DNA of 64,000 nucleotides, from positions 24,615,557-24,679,556 of the forward strand of contig NC_092320.1 in the NCBI RefSeq assembly GCF_036785885.1. Direction: 5' to 3'. A model generated the notes under the pieces. The model made no database searches. It was given only the letters and a program-made list of their open reading frames with translations, and was not told the DNA's origin. Below, one piece after another: positions 33,076 to 45,250 of the stretch; the first letter of the stretch is position 1, and the number at the start of each line of letters is the position of its first letter. The translations under genes and the position numbers were made by a program. Source of the stretch: Coffea arabica. Taxonomy: Eukaryota; Streptophyta; Magnoliopsida; Gentianales; Rubiaceae.

Positions 33076-36000
33076 GCCTTAGCATATTCACCCACTTGTG
33101 TTGCATCCCGATCCTTGCCTGCGAATAATGCCTAGTTCCTGCTTTTCCAAATCATCCACATGGTTACCACAATGAGTTATGCTATTTCTTTACCATGAAC
33201 CTTCAAGAAACAGTCAAACCAGTCCTTAAAGTTTGATGCAGCAGGCTTGCAAATTGCTTTCAGCATCCCCATTCTCGACCAGACTTCCTGAGCAAAAACA
33301 CAATAAAAAATATATATGCTTATCGGTCTCTTGATCATAGTCACACCAATTGCAGCTCAGTACACCTTTCTTAAGCCTATCTGATAAATTCTGCCTCGTA
33401 GGCAAAATACCAGAGCATGCTCGCCATACAAAGATTCTGACCTTTGGAGGGATGTTCAAGTTCCAAATTTTAAGCCAGAAAGACTTCTCATTACTGCTGG
33501 ATGATGCCCCCTCCCCATCTTCTTCCAACCTCTGCAAGGTCCTTGCTAAATGGTACGCTGACTGTACGTCAAATTCCCATTTTTATTATAATACCATACT
33601 ATCTCATCCTTAGCCCACCATGGGGAGAGAGGAATTTTCTGAATAATCTATATCTCATAACTTAAGAATAGAGCGTAAAGCAAGTCCAGCCTCTAACCAC
33701 CAGAATGGCTGTCAATTAAGTCACATACTCTAGTGTTTGGCCATAGAGTTTTTGAGCATTGTGACACCCGGAAGGATGGAGAACAGGGTAACCAAGGATC
33801 ATCCCAAACCTTTATATTTGAACCATCACCCACTCGCCATACCATTCCTCTTTGCACTAAGCTTCTTCCTTCTAATAAACTCTTCCATAGATAAGACGAA
33901 TTGCTCCCTAATTTGGTATTCATGAAATCTGTCTTAGCAAAATATTTGGCCTTTAAAACTCTGGCTGCAAAAGAATTAGGATTTTTAATTATCCTCCATC
34001 CTTGTTTTGCTAATAAAGCAAGATTAAAGGCTTCTATATCTCTAAAACCCAAAACTCCTTCGGATTTTGATTTACATATTTGTTCCCATTTCAGCCAACA
34101 CATTTTCTTTTCCTTCCTCTCTGACGCCACTAAAAGTTTCGAATTAGAGATTTAACGTCAGCGCATAGTGTTTTTGTGAGCTTGAAGCAAGACATCACAT
34201 AAGTGGGAATAGCCTAGGCCACTGCCTCGATTAACACCTCCTTTCCAGCCTGCGTTAAAGTTTTTTCCTTCCACCCTTTAAGTTTTTTCCAAACTCTTTC
34301 TTTAACAAGACCAAAAATCTCAATTTTGGACCTACCAACCATATATGATAATCCCAAATAAACCCCTTTCCCATCATCATCTTGTACTCCTAGCAGACCA
34401 CAAAGTTGTTTGTGTTTCTTTAGGCATGTTGCTATTGCAATATAGCCGAGATTTTTGAAGTTCACCTTTTGTCCTGATGCTTTCCCATAAATCTGCAATA
34501 CCTCCATGATTGCTTGGATACTCCTCTCATCAGCTTTAGCAAAGAACAGACTATCATCTACAAATATCAGATAAGAAATTGAAGGACCTTCTCTTCCCAT
34601 TTTAATCCCACTCCATAAGCCCTGTCTCTCCATCTTTCGGATAAGTGACGAAAGTCCTTCTGTACACGAAATAAATAGGTAAGGCGAGAGAGGATCGCCC
34701 TGATGCAATCCTCTCATCGGCTTAAAAAAATCTGTATGACCACCATTAATAATAATTGAGTAAGAAACTGAGCGTACACACTTCATGATTAAATTGCACC
34801 ATTTTTTAGGAAAACCAGTAGCGTGTAACATATATTCAAGAAACTTCCATTCAACACGATCATATGCTTTACTCATATCAAGTTTTAATGCCAAAAAACT
34901 ATCTTGTTGCTCGCTCCTATGCTCCAACCAATGGAACATCTCAATAGCTGCCATCACATTATTCGTAATCAATCATCCTTTAACAAAGGCACTTTGATTG
35001 TCACTAATAATATATGGCATCACACGTTTCAAGCGATTGGTCAAAGTTTTTGTGATCAATTTGTATGCTACATTGCACAAATTGATAGGGCGGTAGTCAG
35101 ATATCATAGAAGGGCTTTTGATTTTAGGTATTAACACAATATTAGTTAAATTCAATTTACCTAAATTTGCACCACCATTAAGGACTGAGAGTGCCATTTC
35201 CTTCACCACTTTCCCAACAATCCCCCAATATCTCTGGTAAAAACTAGCAAGAAGGCCGTCAGGTCCTGCTGCTTTCCATGGGTGCATTTGCTCCAGCGCA
35301 TCAATGATCTCTTGGTTAGAAAACTCCTTCATGAGCTCCAATTTCAGCTCCTCATTTAATTTTTGATCAATAATATTTGCATATAACTCCACCTCCTCAC
35401 CATCTGAAGAGAAAAGTTTTTGATAAAACCCCAAAATATGTTGCTCAATTTGTTCGTCAGTGCTTAGCCATTCTCCACTATCCAGCTGAAGGCTCTCAAT
35501 AGCATTTCTCATTCTTCGCTGGCTGGCTTTATGGTGGAAATAAGAAGTGTTTCAGTCACCTTCTGTTAGCCAAGAAACTCTTGATCGTTGCTTCCAATAA
35601 AGTTCTTCTTGCTCCAACAGTGAGTCAATCTCCTTTTTAATATGGAACTCTTTTGTTATTTGATGAGAGGAGTTAAATTGAACGGCTTTGAGCTTGTTAG
35701 AGACCTTTTTAATCCGTGCCTTTAAATTTCTGAACTTTCGTCTTCCCCATGGCTATAAAGCGGCCACAGCTTGCTGTGCACAGGAAACCAAGGAAGCAAT
35801 AGGATCTCCTACACCAACCCATACCAATTTTCAGTCAATATTCTTTCACACTCCGTATCACCTATCCATAGCTACTCAATTTTGTGGGACTTCCTCCTTC
35901 TTCTCTTATTGTTGAAAGCACTTAAACTGTAGTTAATAGCGATGCAGATTGGAGTATGGTCCGACCAAGAAGAGGAAAGATGATGTACCATGGACGCTGG

Positions 36001-36130
36001 GAAGAGAGAGTGCCACTCAGGAGAAGCCACAGTCCTGTCCAACCTTTCACAAATACGATGATTAGGATTCCTACCTCTTGCCCACGTGTATTGAGAACCC
36101 TTGAAGCCTAAACCTTTAAGCGTCTCTTAT
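33076..36130 (-). pseudogene. LINE (L1-type) ORF2: endonuclease remnant, reverse transcriptase, zf-RVT
   Basis: On the minus strand, from high to low coordinate: the C-terminal endonuclease part near 36110-35930 (GLGFKGSQYTWARGR, HHLSSSWSDHTPI), the linker ending in SYFHHKAS, and the reverse transcriptase between 35512 and 34214 (HPWKAAGPDGLLASFYQRYW, LIPKIKSP, DYRPINLCNVAYKLITK, KAYDRVEWKFLEYML, LHQGDPLSPYLF, and FVDD at the active site). Downstream are the GLGFRD-like and zf-RVT segments (33226-34130, NIPPKVRIFVWRACSGILPT, CNWCDYDQETDKHI). Nonsense codons fall at 35552-35554, 34973-34975 and at the end of the RT frame near 34214. Each fits a CGA to TGA or CAG to TAG change. The 5' end is truncated within the endonuclease, as usual for LINEs. 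Confidence 0.9.
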
Positions 36131-37479
36131 ATTGTGAGCTCTTTCATTGTCTAATCCTTTTTTATGTGCCCATGTGCTCATTTGGTATTCAGACTGCTTT
36201 TTTGCCACGTGTTATCCATCCAATTGCATTGGTACTACTTTTTCATATTCTTTTCACATCAGTTCTTTTCACTATCTAATCTGCATTAAATACATCCACT
36301 TGATTGTTTGGTACTTACGCTTCCCTATCACCGTTCATGATATACTTACTCTTATTCCTCCTACTTTCCTATCCATCCGATCTCTGCTGCCGCCAAGTTT
36401 CGCGTTTATTCAGCCTCATTATTTCGCTTGTTTCCGTCGCAATATCTTTCATAGCTGAGCTTCTTCATTTTTGTTATATTGCAACTTCATCTCGCTCCTG
36501 TTTTTCCCTATTTTGCTGTGTCTTTCTTCCTGCAACTTCTAGCTGGTAAGTTAGTCTTTGATTCTTAGTTTTCTTCTATAAATCCTTCTTTCTATTTAAC
36601 AATTAGTTTACTTTTACCTACATCGTTTATATATCTCCTCAATCAGCGTTTTTATTGCATTAATAGCTCGTTTGTCTTTCTGCTTCTTACACCTTCATCA
36701 AACATGCATTTTTATCGTTATATGCTATTACTCCTATTTATGATGATGCATTTATATCTCTCATGCATACTTTTTTCTCATAACAGATTGCTTGCTTTTT
36801 TGGTCATGCTTTTTTTTTTAGCAGTATTGTTGATGCTTTTATCCATTATATTATACCATTATAATTTCCATGTCATGTACGTCTTATTTTCTTGGCTGTC
36901 TTTTGGTAACAGCCTTTTATACTATCGCTTGCATCGACTATTTCAGCAAAAAAATCTGCTATGTTCCATCTTAAAAATTGATGTCCATGATGGCTCTTTA
37001 ATTTTTGATCTTTGTTTCTTATGTTCATTGCATGCATGATGCTTTTATGTTTCACGACATCTCATTTCATTCTAAATTGTTTTTGCTCATTCTGATTGAT
37101 AATGTTGTTATAGTTTTTTCCCTCTACTTTTCATTTCGCTTTACTGTACATTTTTATATATTTTAATTGCAAGCTTTTCTGCCTTCTCCTCCTTGTTGCA
37201 TTCCTTCTTAGTTTTTCCGTATCGGATAGAAGGTGACAATATCATTTTATATCGCCCCTGGTCTCTTATATAAACTTTATATCCTACTACCTAATATAAA
37301 GTTCCTATGCCCTTATTCGCGTGTTATCTTTTATATTCCTTTCTAGCTCTATAGTAATTATCATTTCCGTAGTCTCACATTTCTCACTCTTCCTTAGTTG
37401 ATTGATTGACTATCATATATAATCATTGATGCCGTTAATTATAGGATATATTTTTGTGTGTTCATTGCTTTTATTTAGT
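36131..37479. other. Pyrimidine-rich region 5' of the Helitron gene
   Basis: The plus strand is strongly T/C-rich with many short exonless frames. It lies between the LINE 5' truncation point and the first recognisable Helitron exon at about 37480. It likely contains the 5' part of the Helitron and its leader introns. No reliable 5'-TC terminus could be identified. Confidence 0.35.
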
Positions 37480-37610
37480 ATGCCTCGAAAGCGTACATTT
37501 TGCTCTGAAGATGAATACCGCATCGAAAATAATTGACACCGACGAGACAGATATCCTACAGAGATAGTTAGACGACACCAGCATGCTACACAGATAGCCA
37601 ACAAAAAAAT

Positions 37611-38489
37611 TAGGCCTGGCAATCGGGCCTAATGAGCCGGACTTTGATGAGTTCAATCTCACCTCATTTAATTTGAAACATTTTCGGGTTTCGGGCTATG
37701 AGTTTCGGATTCGTAAATGTGAAGCTCATACTCAACTCACATAATATTCGGGTTGTGAGCCTTAATCGGGCTTAACCCAAACTCACTTATTACTCCTTAA
37801 TTTTCTTAATATAATTACTATAACTATTAAGTTGTAAAACTAATTTAACATTTACAAGACTATAATATTAAAACTAAACATGAACAAATAATAGTTCTTA
37901 AAAAGTATATAAACCAAAAATTTTTTCAACAATATTTATATTTAATCCATTTAAAATACATGAAAAATAGTAATAAAACATGCGATCATAAGCCAATACA
38001 TCTTTAAAAGTTGAAACTTTTTTTTATAATCTTGTGATTTAAATCCAAATATGCTTGATGATTTTTGTGTTTGTAGACCAAAAAAAAATCAACCAATAAT
38101 ATGTCAATACAAAAATTTACTCAACCAATAAGAAAAATTAGAGATTTAGTTATGCATTACTAATATTGGCTCTCAAGAAAGCTCATGAAAGAGTCTTTAG
38201 ATGTATTTTTGTGTTTTGTAATTTATATATATTTAGTATTTAGTAAAAATATATTTTGATATATAATTATACATAATATCAAAATATAAATATTATATAT
38301 ATAGGTAATTAAAGGGTCGGGCCTATATCGGGTTTGAGCCTAATAAGGCCCAAACTCGGCTCACATTTAATTTGGGCCTAATTTTTAGGCTCAAACTCAG
38401 ACCGGCTCACTAAATGATCGGGCTCATCGGGCTTTCTGTCTGGCCGAACGAGCCGAGCTCGGGCTGACCCAACCCCATTGACAGTCCTA
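37611..38489. mobile_element. hAT-type MITE (879 bp) inside the Helitron
   Basis: The left end TAGGCCTGGCAAT and the reverse complement of the right end TAGGACTGTCAAT match at 11 of 13 bases. Flanks are the 8-bp duplication AAAAAAAT (37603-37610 and 38490-38497). The interior has mirrored GGGC/GAGCC-rich arms around an AT-rich core and no gene. It interrupts the Helitron coding frame just after its N-terminal exon. Confidence 0.8.
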
Positions 38490-38861
38490 AAAAAAATAGA
38501 ATCTGTTGTGCTTCATCCAACCCATAGTGTTAATGTTACAGATGTTCCTCCCGTCCCTATTTCTTTAAACATGAGCACCATTTAATTGATGTCCCTATTT
38601 ATACCGCTGCATCAGAAGCCACCAGTTCTTTGCCTGATCAGTCTCCTGATGCTCTTCTGCCATCTTCATCTTTTGTTCCAAGTCCCTCCTCGTACTTTCC
38701 TTTTCCGTGCTATGCAGGCTTCTCACGTAGTAGACAGCTTATCTACATCAGTTATATCTCAGATTGATCCATGTATCCATTTGCTTCTTCATTCTTTCAT
38801 ATAATTTTTCTCCCTCCTTACTGTTCATTTGAATAATATCCAAAATTCTGATTCTTTCATT

Positions 38862-38882
38862 CACACACACACACACACACAT
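38862..38882. repeat. (CA)n microsatellite
   Basis: A run of about ten CA units lies within the decayed Helitron region. Confidence 0.9.
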
Positions 38883-40827
38883 ATAGACAATCTTCCTGCA
38901 GTAAATGATCCTGTCTTACAAGACCTTTTCATTTCGCCAACATTTGATGCTAACATTCAGTGGTTCAATCGTCCCATTTATACCTGTACATTTTCTGTCT
39001 ATTTTAATAACCTCGATAACTGCTGAATACTATATCATTATAATAGATATCCATATTGCATTTTGGTTTTCTATTAGTTTTATAGCTGAAATTATACTGA
39101 TCAACTTTCAGCACAGTTAACGCTAATAACAGAACCATCGAATTCATGCTCACCTATCCAAAATCAAAGTGGTGCGGCAACAGTTTTTAATAGTATTTCC
39201 ATCAATTTTATCTCTTTATAAATAATAAAAAGTTTTTCTATGCTCCTATTATAGCTCATCAAAATTTTTATTCAATGCTTTTAGCTCCCATGCGCTGCAG
39301 AAAAAATACACCATTGCTCCAATAGATACCATTAGAACCAACCATCCTGCCATCTGTTCCAGATTGTCCACATTGTCATGCTAAACGCTTTTATATAGAG
39401 CTGCCAAGATTTTGTTGTGCATCGAGAGAAGTTCGTCTAGTAGAAACAAAAATGCCGGATAAGCTACTGCAACTCTATAGGGGAAATACTCCTGAAAGTA
39501 TTGAATTCAGACAATGTATCAGGAGTTACAACAATATGTTTACTTTCACATCATTGGGAGTTCACTATGACAGAGAGCTAAGCAAAAGGAACAAAGGCAT
39601 CTACACATTTCGAGTTCAGGGACAGGATTTATCATTTTGTGAATTCACTGAAACTTTCTGCTGGTGAAAAGGCATCGAACCTCCAACTCTATTTTTATGA
39701 TACGTAACATGAGATACAGAATAGAATGGCTCTGTCAAGCAAATTCAGGGAATCGATTGTTCAGCAAGTAAAATCTGTCCTTGATGACAACCCTTATTCT
39801 GTCTTTATTCGAAATTAGCAGACATTAAAGACCTCAATAAATATAAAATTTATCTCAAATCCAATCCTGGATTAGATCAGCGTGTTTTCAATGTTCCTTT
39901 AGTGTCTCAAGTTGCAGCAATTTGGTCGGACAACGATATTGTTAGTGTAGACATGTCAACAGAAATTAAAATCTGTTCAAAAACAAGAACTAGAAAAATA
40001 GTTAAGTAATATTATGGTTGTTATGACACATTACAGTATCCACTGATATTTTCTCGTGGAGAGACTGGATGGCATCCTGGAATTCTTAGAAAAACAAAAA
40101 CTCAGATTCTTCAATAGTCTCATCAGACTTGTGAAAAGGAAAACTTGGTTTCTATCAATCAATGCACTGATATAGAACAACTATTTACTGTAGAGCAAAC
40201 AGGAATAATTGCATTTACAAAGATTTACGTTTTCTGCTTCTTATTTACTCTGATATACAATCAACCTGATTCTTACATTTTTCTAATGTTAACAGTTGCA
40301 AAAAAGAAAAAAAGACAAAGACCAACTGTCTCGTGTAGAGAATATTATGCTTACAAAATTCGGATGCGAGATGGAGATCAATCAAACTTGCTACATATCG
40401 GCCATTTATTACAACAATATTCTATTGATACCTATGTCAAGTTAGAGGCATCACGCCTTGAATTTCACAGAAGTAAACAAAACAAATTGAAGACAGAAGC
40501 TTATCAAGGATTTCGATGTCATAGCACAAGGCCACACAAATGCATTAGATATGGGAAAATGCATCATTCTACATGCAAGTTTTATAGGAGTATCTAGAGA
40601 TATGCGGCGATGATATATGGATGCTATGACCCTTGTGTAGCGTTATGAAAAATTGGATATTTTTCTTACAATGACCTGCAATCCATCTTGGCCTGAAATA
40701 AATAACCTTTTGCTTGAAACGGATGAGGCTCAGAATCGACCTGATTTGATTACATGGGTATTTCATGCAAAAATAGAACAATTGAAATAAGATCTTTTCA
40801 AGAAACATCTTTTTGGTTATGTTGCTT

Positions 40828-41145
40828 CTAACACCTTTGACGATCATTACAATCCATCCCTCTTAGGGAACCCAGTGTCCTCGCTGGCACACCGGGGTCG
40901 GGAGTCGGCTCTGATACCAACTCTAACACCTCTGACCGATATTGTCCCACATTTAACCGCCCCATTGGGCTGTGGGTTTTGTTCTTAAAGGTGGGGTTAT
41001 AGCCCACAACAAGTGAAGAGCTCAAACCCGTAAGTCAAGAAGCCCAGCACCCCTCCAAAAGGCCTCGATCAGGTGGGAGAGACCACTACAGGTTATTAAA
41101 GCAGCCCCAAGACTTCCTCCCTAGTCGATGTGGGATCATTACATT
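40828..41145 (-). mobile_element. TRIM-like mini LTR retroelement inside the Helitron
   Basis: On the minus strand the element begins near 41143 with TGTAATGATCCCACATCG and runs ~220 bp to GGTGTTAGA. It then has a primer-binding site TGGTATCAGAGCC (complement at 40907-40919), a short internal part, and a 25-bp remnant of the second LTR (40827-40851). That remnant keeps only the first and last bases of the full LTR, fused at a short microhomology. The flanks share GTTGCTT. Removing the element restores the Helitron reading VA|YTYIIEF. No coding capacity. The exact terminal base is uncertain by a few nucleotides. Confidence 0.7.
40907..40919 (-). other. tRNA-iMet primer-binding site of the TRIM-like element
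   Basis: The plus strand GGCTCTGATACCA is the complement of TGGTATCAGAGCC, the canonical initiator-Met tRNA primer site. It is placed directly after the full-length LTR. Confidence 0.8.
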
Positions 41146-42470
41146 GTTGCTTACACTTATATTATTGAATTCCAAAAAGAGGTTCACAGCACGCTCATTT
41201 CCTGATTCTCTTAAAGGAACAGTCAAAGATGTTTTCACCAGAAGAATATGACAAGATTGTTTGTGCAGAGCTTCCCGATAGGCACAAGTCACCATACTTA
41301 TATTCTTTGGTTATAAAGCACATGCTTCATGAACCATGAGGATCAATAAATCCAAATAATCCCTGTATGCGACAAAATCACAAGTGTAGAAATAACTATC
41401 CAAAGGATTTTTCAGAGTATACAAAACATGGAAAAAATTCCTAGCCTATTTACAGAAGATGAGATGATGGCAGCAAGATCTATATCAGAGAACATGAGTT
41501 AGATAACCAATGGATTGTCCCTTACAATCCGTATCTTCTTGCAAAATATGATTGTCACATCAATGTTGAAATATGTTCTGCTATTGAAGCTGTAAAGTAC
41601 ATCTACAAATGTATATACAAGGGTTATGACAGAGTGATATATCAGTTGACAGCAGAGCAAGCAGATAAAATTATTAATGAGATAAAAAATTTTCAATCTA
41701 CAAGATGGGTGTGTGCTCTTAAAGCTATGTGGAGGATTTATGCTTTCGATTTCAGTGTTATTAGTCCATCGATTATTTTACTTCATCTGCACCTTGAAAA
41801 CTACAAATCAATGTGTTTTGGTGAGAATCGTCCTTCGACAGATATAATTGCAGATAACAGGCTTTCACGAACAATGCTAATAGAATTCTTTGCAATGAAT
41901 CTAATAAATAAAGATGTAGAAAACCTTAATCTTCTGTACATAGAGTTCTCTCAACATTTTGTCTAGGATGAAGATGACCGAATATGGTATACTAGAAAAC
42001 GAGGTCAAGTCATTGGGCGCATCATAACAGCACATTCGATTGAAGGAGAGAGACATTATCTCAGAATATTGCTCATGCATGTTCGAAAATCCACATCCTT
42101 TGATGATCTAAAGACAGTTAATGGTTATCTAGCTTCTTCATTTAAAGAAGCAGTAGAATTGCGAGGATTGCGTCATGTAGACAATGGAGCTGAAGAATGC
42201 TTATCAGAAGCTGTTGTCTACGGAATGCCACAATGTTTAAGGCAGCTATTTACAGTGATCTTAGTCCACTGTTCACCAGCCGATCTGCAACAACTTTGGT
42301 CAAAGTTTCGACCATTCTTATTAGAAGACATTGTTGCAGACTCATCTTTATCAGAAAATGAAATTATCGCGAAATCCCTTGCTTGGATTGATCAATATTT
42401 ATAGATAATGGGAAAAAGTATAAAGGATTATGGCTTCTCAAATTTTATTCTAAATTCTCAATTTATCAAC

Positions 42471-43745
42471 CCATACAGTAATTTAGGACATGCCTTTGTT
42501 AATATAGACTCAAACTCAACACCTTAAATAGGTAACCAGAGTAGGTTTCTCTATCTTCACGTTCCTTGTTTTAACAACTCAAATAGTAACTCCTAACTTG
42601 CTTTGATGGTAACTTTTGGCCAACCAACGTTCAACTTAGAACCTACTACAATTATGGGAATTTGATGGATATTTCTCCAGAAACTTCTCTCCTAAAATAG
42701 CTGCATTTGGATATAAAAACCATACACTTTACAATGATTGTCAATTTATTGTTTTTCTCAGATAAAATAAAAATGCCACTCGTGACTCGACCAATAACAA
42801 CAATAATAGTAGCCATTGCATGTTAAATACGTAGATAATTGCGATTCTGGACTCTGATGTTGATAACAGGAATACATTCGCTTCTGGCTCTTGTGACTTG
42901 AAACCCACTTCACACGATTTTCCTATGACAATATTGACATAAAACAATGCCATCCATCATCATCGTTGACATAATCTTGGATTTCAACAAATTTAGAAAC
43001 CACTTTTACACAAAACCATCAAATGCAGGAAACAATGGAATAATGTAGAAGTGATTAATGACATAGCAGTACCAGATGAACCCTCAAAACTACCCAGATG
43101 TCCATCACAGTGAAGCTTCAAAGAGAGTTGTTGTCCATTAAAATCAAGAGCCTGGAACACCTAAAAGCATGATAATGTAAAACGTAAAACAAACAACAAC
43201 AGCACTAACAAAATTTAGGCTTCATATTACTAGTATGATTTCTCTTCTGCAATAACCAGCAATCACCATCAAATTCACCAAATTATGAATGGCAAAACAT
43301 CCTCTATTGTACAATCTTTCAAAATTTTCAAATTTTACTCGAGTTGATTAAAGTCAAGAAAGATTAACTGAATATTAACTGAAAATTAATTTCTAAAAAT
43401 TGATTGTTTTCAATTAATTGCACATTAACAAAAGTTAATGATTTCTCAACCGGAAAATTCAGCATAAATGGAGCTAAAAGTATGAGAAAAGTAATGAAAA
43501 TGATAAGTAAAAGCAGAAATAAAAGTAATTGGATTCAAAAAAAAGTTACTTGATTAACGGGCCATTGAATCAGCCAGAGGTCCTTTGAATCGTCTAGATT
43601 GAGTTCAATAAGAAGGTCCTTTTTCACTTCTTCAAATTCTTATGGAGGTCTATACGTCACGAGTTCTTCGCTACTACTCCCCCTATTGGTTTTCAGGGTT
43701 TTCAGTGGCGGAGCATGTCCCGAAAGCGACACAAGTTAAAGGGTT
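42471..43745 (-). pseudogene. Degenerate second copy of the RPA34.5-like gene (empty-site copy)
   Basis: The sequence parallels 1931-2854 and then, without interruption, 26281-26640, so it preserves the pre-insertion structure. The exon 1 equivalent (about 43561-43690) has lost its ATG (ATA plus a 1-nt deletion) and has an in-frame TAA where the other copy has CCAGAA. The exon 2 equivalent (about 43077-43156) is open. The exon 3 equivalent (about 42842-42923) has lost its GT donor and a few bases. The exon 4 equivalent is absent, and the copy breaks into Helitron sequence at about 42470. It cannot encode the protein. Confidence 0.85.
43391..43399. other. Unoccupied Mutator target site
   Basis: A single TTCTAAAAA within GAAAATTAATTTCTAAAAATTGAT corresponds exactly to the join of host sequence on both sides of the 23.4-kb insertion at 2864-26280. 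It shows the pre-insertion state in the paralogous copy. Confidence 0.9.
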
Positions 43746-44945
43746 GGGTTAATTTCACATACCTCCCTTGAGGTTTTTAACAATTGCAGAAAACTTCCCT
43801 CAATTTCTAAAAATTACACCTACTCCCTATTTTCATGATTTAAGTAACATTTTAGACCCAAAAGGCTATACTTTTTTCTAAAATTCCTATCATGTCCTTG
43901 AGTTATAATTCACAACAAAAATATAAAGGAAAAAAATGGTTTATTGTCTCTATTTCTTTTATGTTTATTTCGTACCACTAGTACCTACTTATCAACATCC
44001 AAATCACCACTACATAAACACTTATCTTTGTTTTACTGTTCCGCTTTTACCTAAAAATTTCTGAAGCAAACCATTGTATCAACTATAAATGCTATATCAT
44101 ATACCCAAAAACTTACTTACAATTTTATAACAATATCAGATTTTACTTAATATACTACAATATTCATCAATATTCCTAAATTTTAATTCCATGGCTGCTA
44201 CCTTTTTAATACAAATAATCTAAATCATCACTACTAATATCAATATCCAATATATTCCATTGGCACAGAGTTCAAAATCCATCAAATTCTCTCTATAAAA
44301 ATAATATCAATAATTGTAAATAAAAAATAGAAACACAATGCAGTTGTAAATATATTCCAAAAAAACTTTTTTCATGATAATCATAACAGTATAACCTATA
44401 TTTAGTTTCTATTTCACTTCTTATCCTTAATTTTTATTTTCTATCACTAACACTATCTTCATCTCCATCTAATTTGATAATGAAATTAACACTCAATTTG
44501 TCATTTGACAATTTCAATTTGCTAATACCTATCAAAAATTGGGAACAAAAATGGGTGCAAGGAAACTATTTACTAATAATGGAAAATCGAGGATTGGGAA
44601 TAGATACCATGATATATAAGTATTCGTAGTTTAATGCGTATGACAATTTTATTAGTAGTGACAGTACACATTTGGTTGATAATACTAAATAAATGAGTTT
44701 AAAAGAAAAATAGATATATGAGAAAGAGAATAGATAGTTAAATAGAAAAGATTGTGGTTTGAATTATTGAGTAATAATACATGACAGAGTTTTAATGTTT
44801 GATAGAGTTTTTCAATAAATTGACAATTAATAAAGGGCATTGTTATCTTTTTATCACAACAAGAGAGGTCTCTGTAATCATGTAAACCTCAAGGGAGTTG
44901 AGTGAAATTGTCGAAAACCTCAGGGGAGGTTTTTGAAATTATCCT
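43746..44945. mobile_element. Mutator-type MITE (1.2 kb)
   Basis: The left end GGGTTAATTTCA and the reverse complement of the right end AGGATAATTTCA are inverted, and the similarity continues into ACCTCCC...GAGGTTTT. The 9-bp duplication TAAAGGGTT flanks it (43737-43745 and 44946-44954). The interior is AT-rich and non-coding. Its terminus resembles that of the Mutator element at 2864 (GGGTTAAT), so the two may belong to related families. It inserted just upstream of exon 1 of the pseudogene copy. Confidence 0.8.
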
Positions 44946-45248
44946 TAAAGGGTTTTAGCTCAAGACTGGAATAATAAGTTGGGTGTGAAGAAGCTACAAA
45001 GAAGGACACTTATATTGCTAATAAGCCCTTTAACTTTGATGCTATCCTAATTTTAGATTGATAAAATATTAATTACATATATAATTAAGGTTTGTGTTTG
45101 ATAACTCAGTTCAGTACTTAAACTTTTTAATATATTCTGATACATTTGATAACGAAAAATAGAAGATTTGAATTAATTAACCGGAACTGAATTTCTTAGG
45201 CAAAACTTACTCTCAACATTAAGTGATAAGTTATTCACTTATCACTTA
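44148..45248 (+). repeat. 1.1-kb direct repeat, left copy
   Basis: This segment, starting TAATATACTACAATATTCATC, recurs with high similarity at 50765-51859. It covers the right two-thirds of the Mutator MITE, its target duplication and ~300 bp of flanking sequence. The MITE was therefore already inserted when the duplication arose. The pair brackets the RPA/B3 region. Confidence 0.85.
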
Positions 45249-45250
45249 AT
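45218..45250. repeat. Perfect 14-bp hairpin
   Basis: ATTAAGTGATAAGT, a 5-nt TATTC loop, then ACTTATCACTTAAT form a perfect inverted repeat. The corresponding site in the second copy of the 1.1-kb repeat (about 51835-51860) is degenerate. Confidence 0.8.

Larger units (their letters stand above)
37480..42404 (+). pseudogene. Helitron Rep/Hel gene, decayed and 3'-truncated
   Basis: Helitron replicase-helicase carries out rolling-circle transposition. Parts seen on the plus strand are: an N-terminal exon near 37480 (MPRKRTFCSEDEYRIENN), the Helitron_like_N region at 39350-39660 (MPDKLLQLYRGNT, NNMFTFTSLGVHYDRELSK), 39880-40010, 40310-40590 (SCREYYAYKIRMRDGD), the block TMTCNPSWPEI near 40668, the Rep motif region KRGSQHAHF near 41174 (KRGxxHAH type), and the helicase linker at 42060-42400 (FDDLKTVNGYLASSFKEAVE). 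Many stops and frame changes interrupt it. A hAT MITE sits at 37611-38489 and a TRIM-like element at 40828-41145. The Walker A part of the helicase is absent; the sequence passes into the host-gene copy at about 42470. Confidence 0.8.

Noticed and set aside
36115..36135. Helitron 5' TC terminus at TCTCTTATATT, or LINE target duplication GTCTCT
   Set aside because: Both readings are possible, but the match is only six bases and one side is a microsatellite. Not strong enough to call either.
36147..37039. Hydrophobic open frames that could be read as membrane proteins
   Set aside because: They are translations of T/C-rich DNA. No consistent frame, no family motif and no splice pattern.
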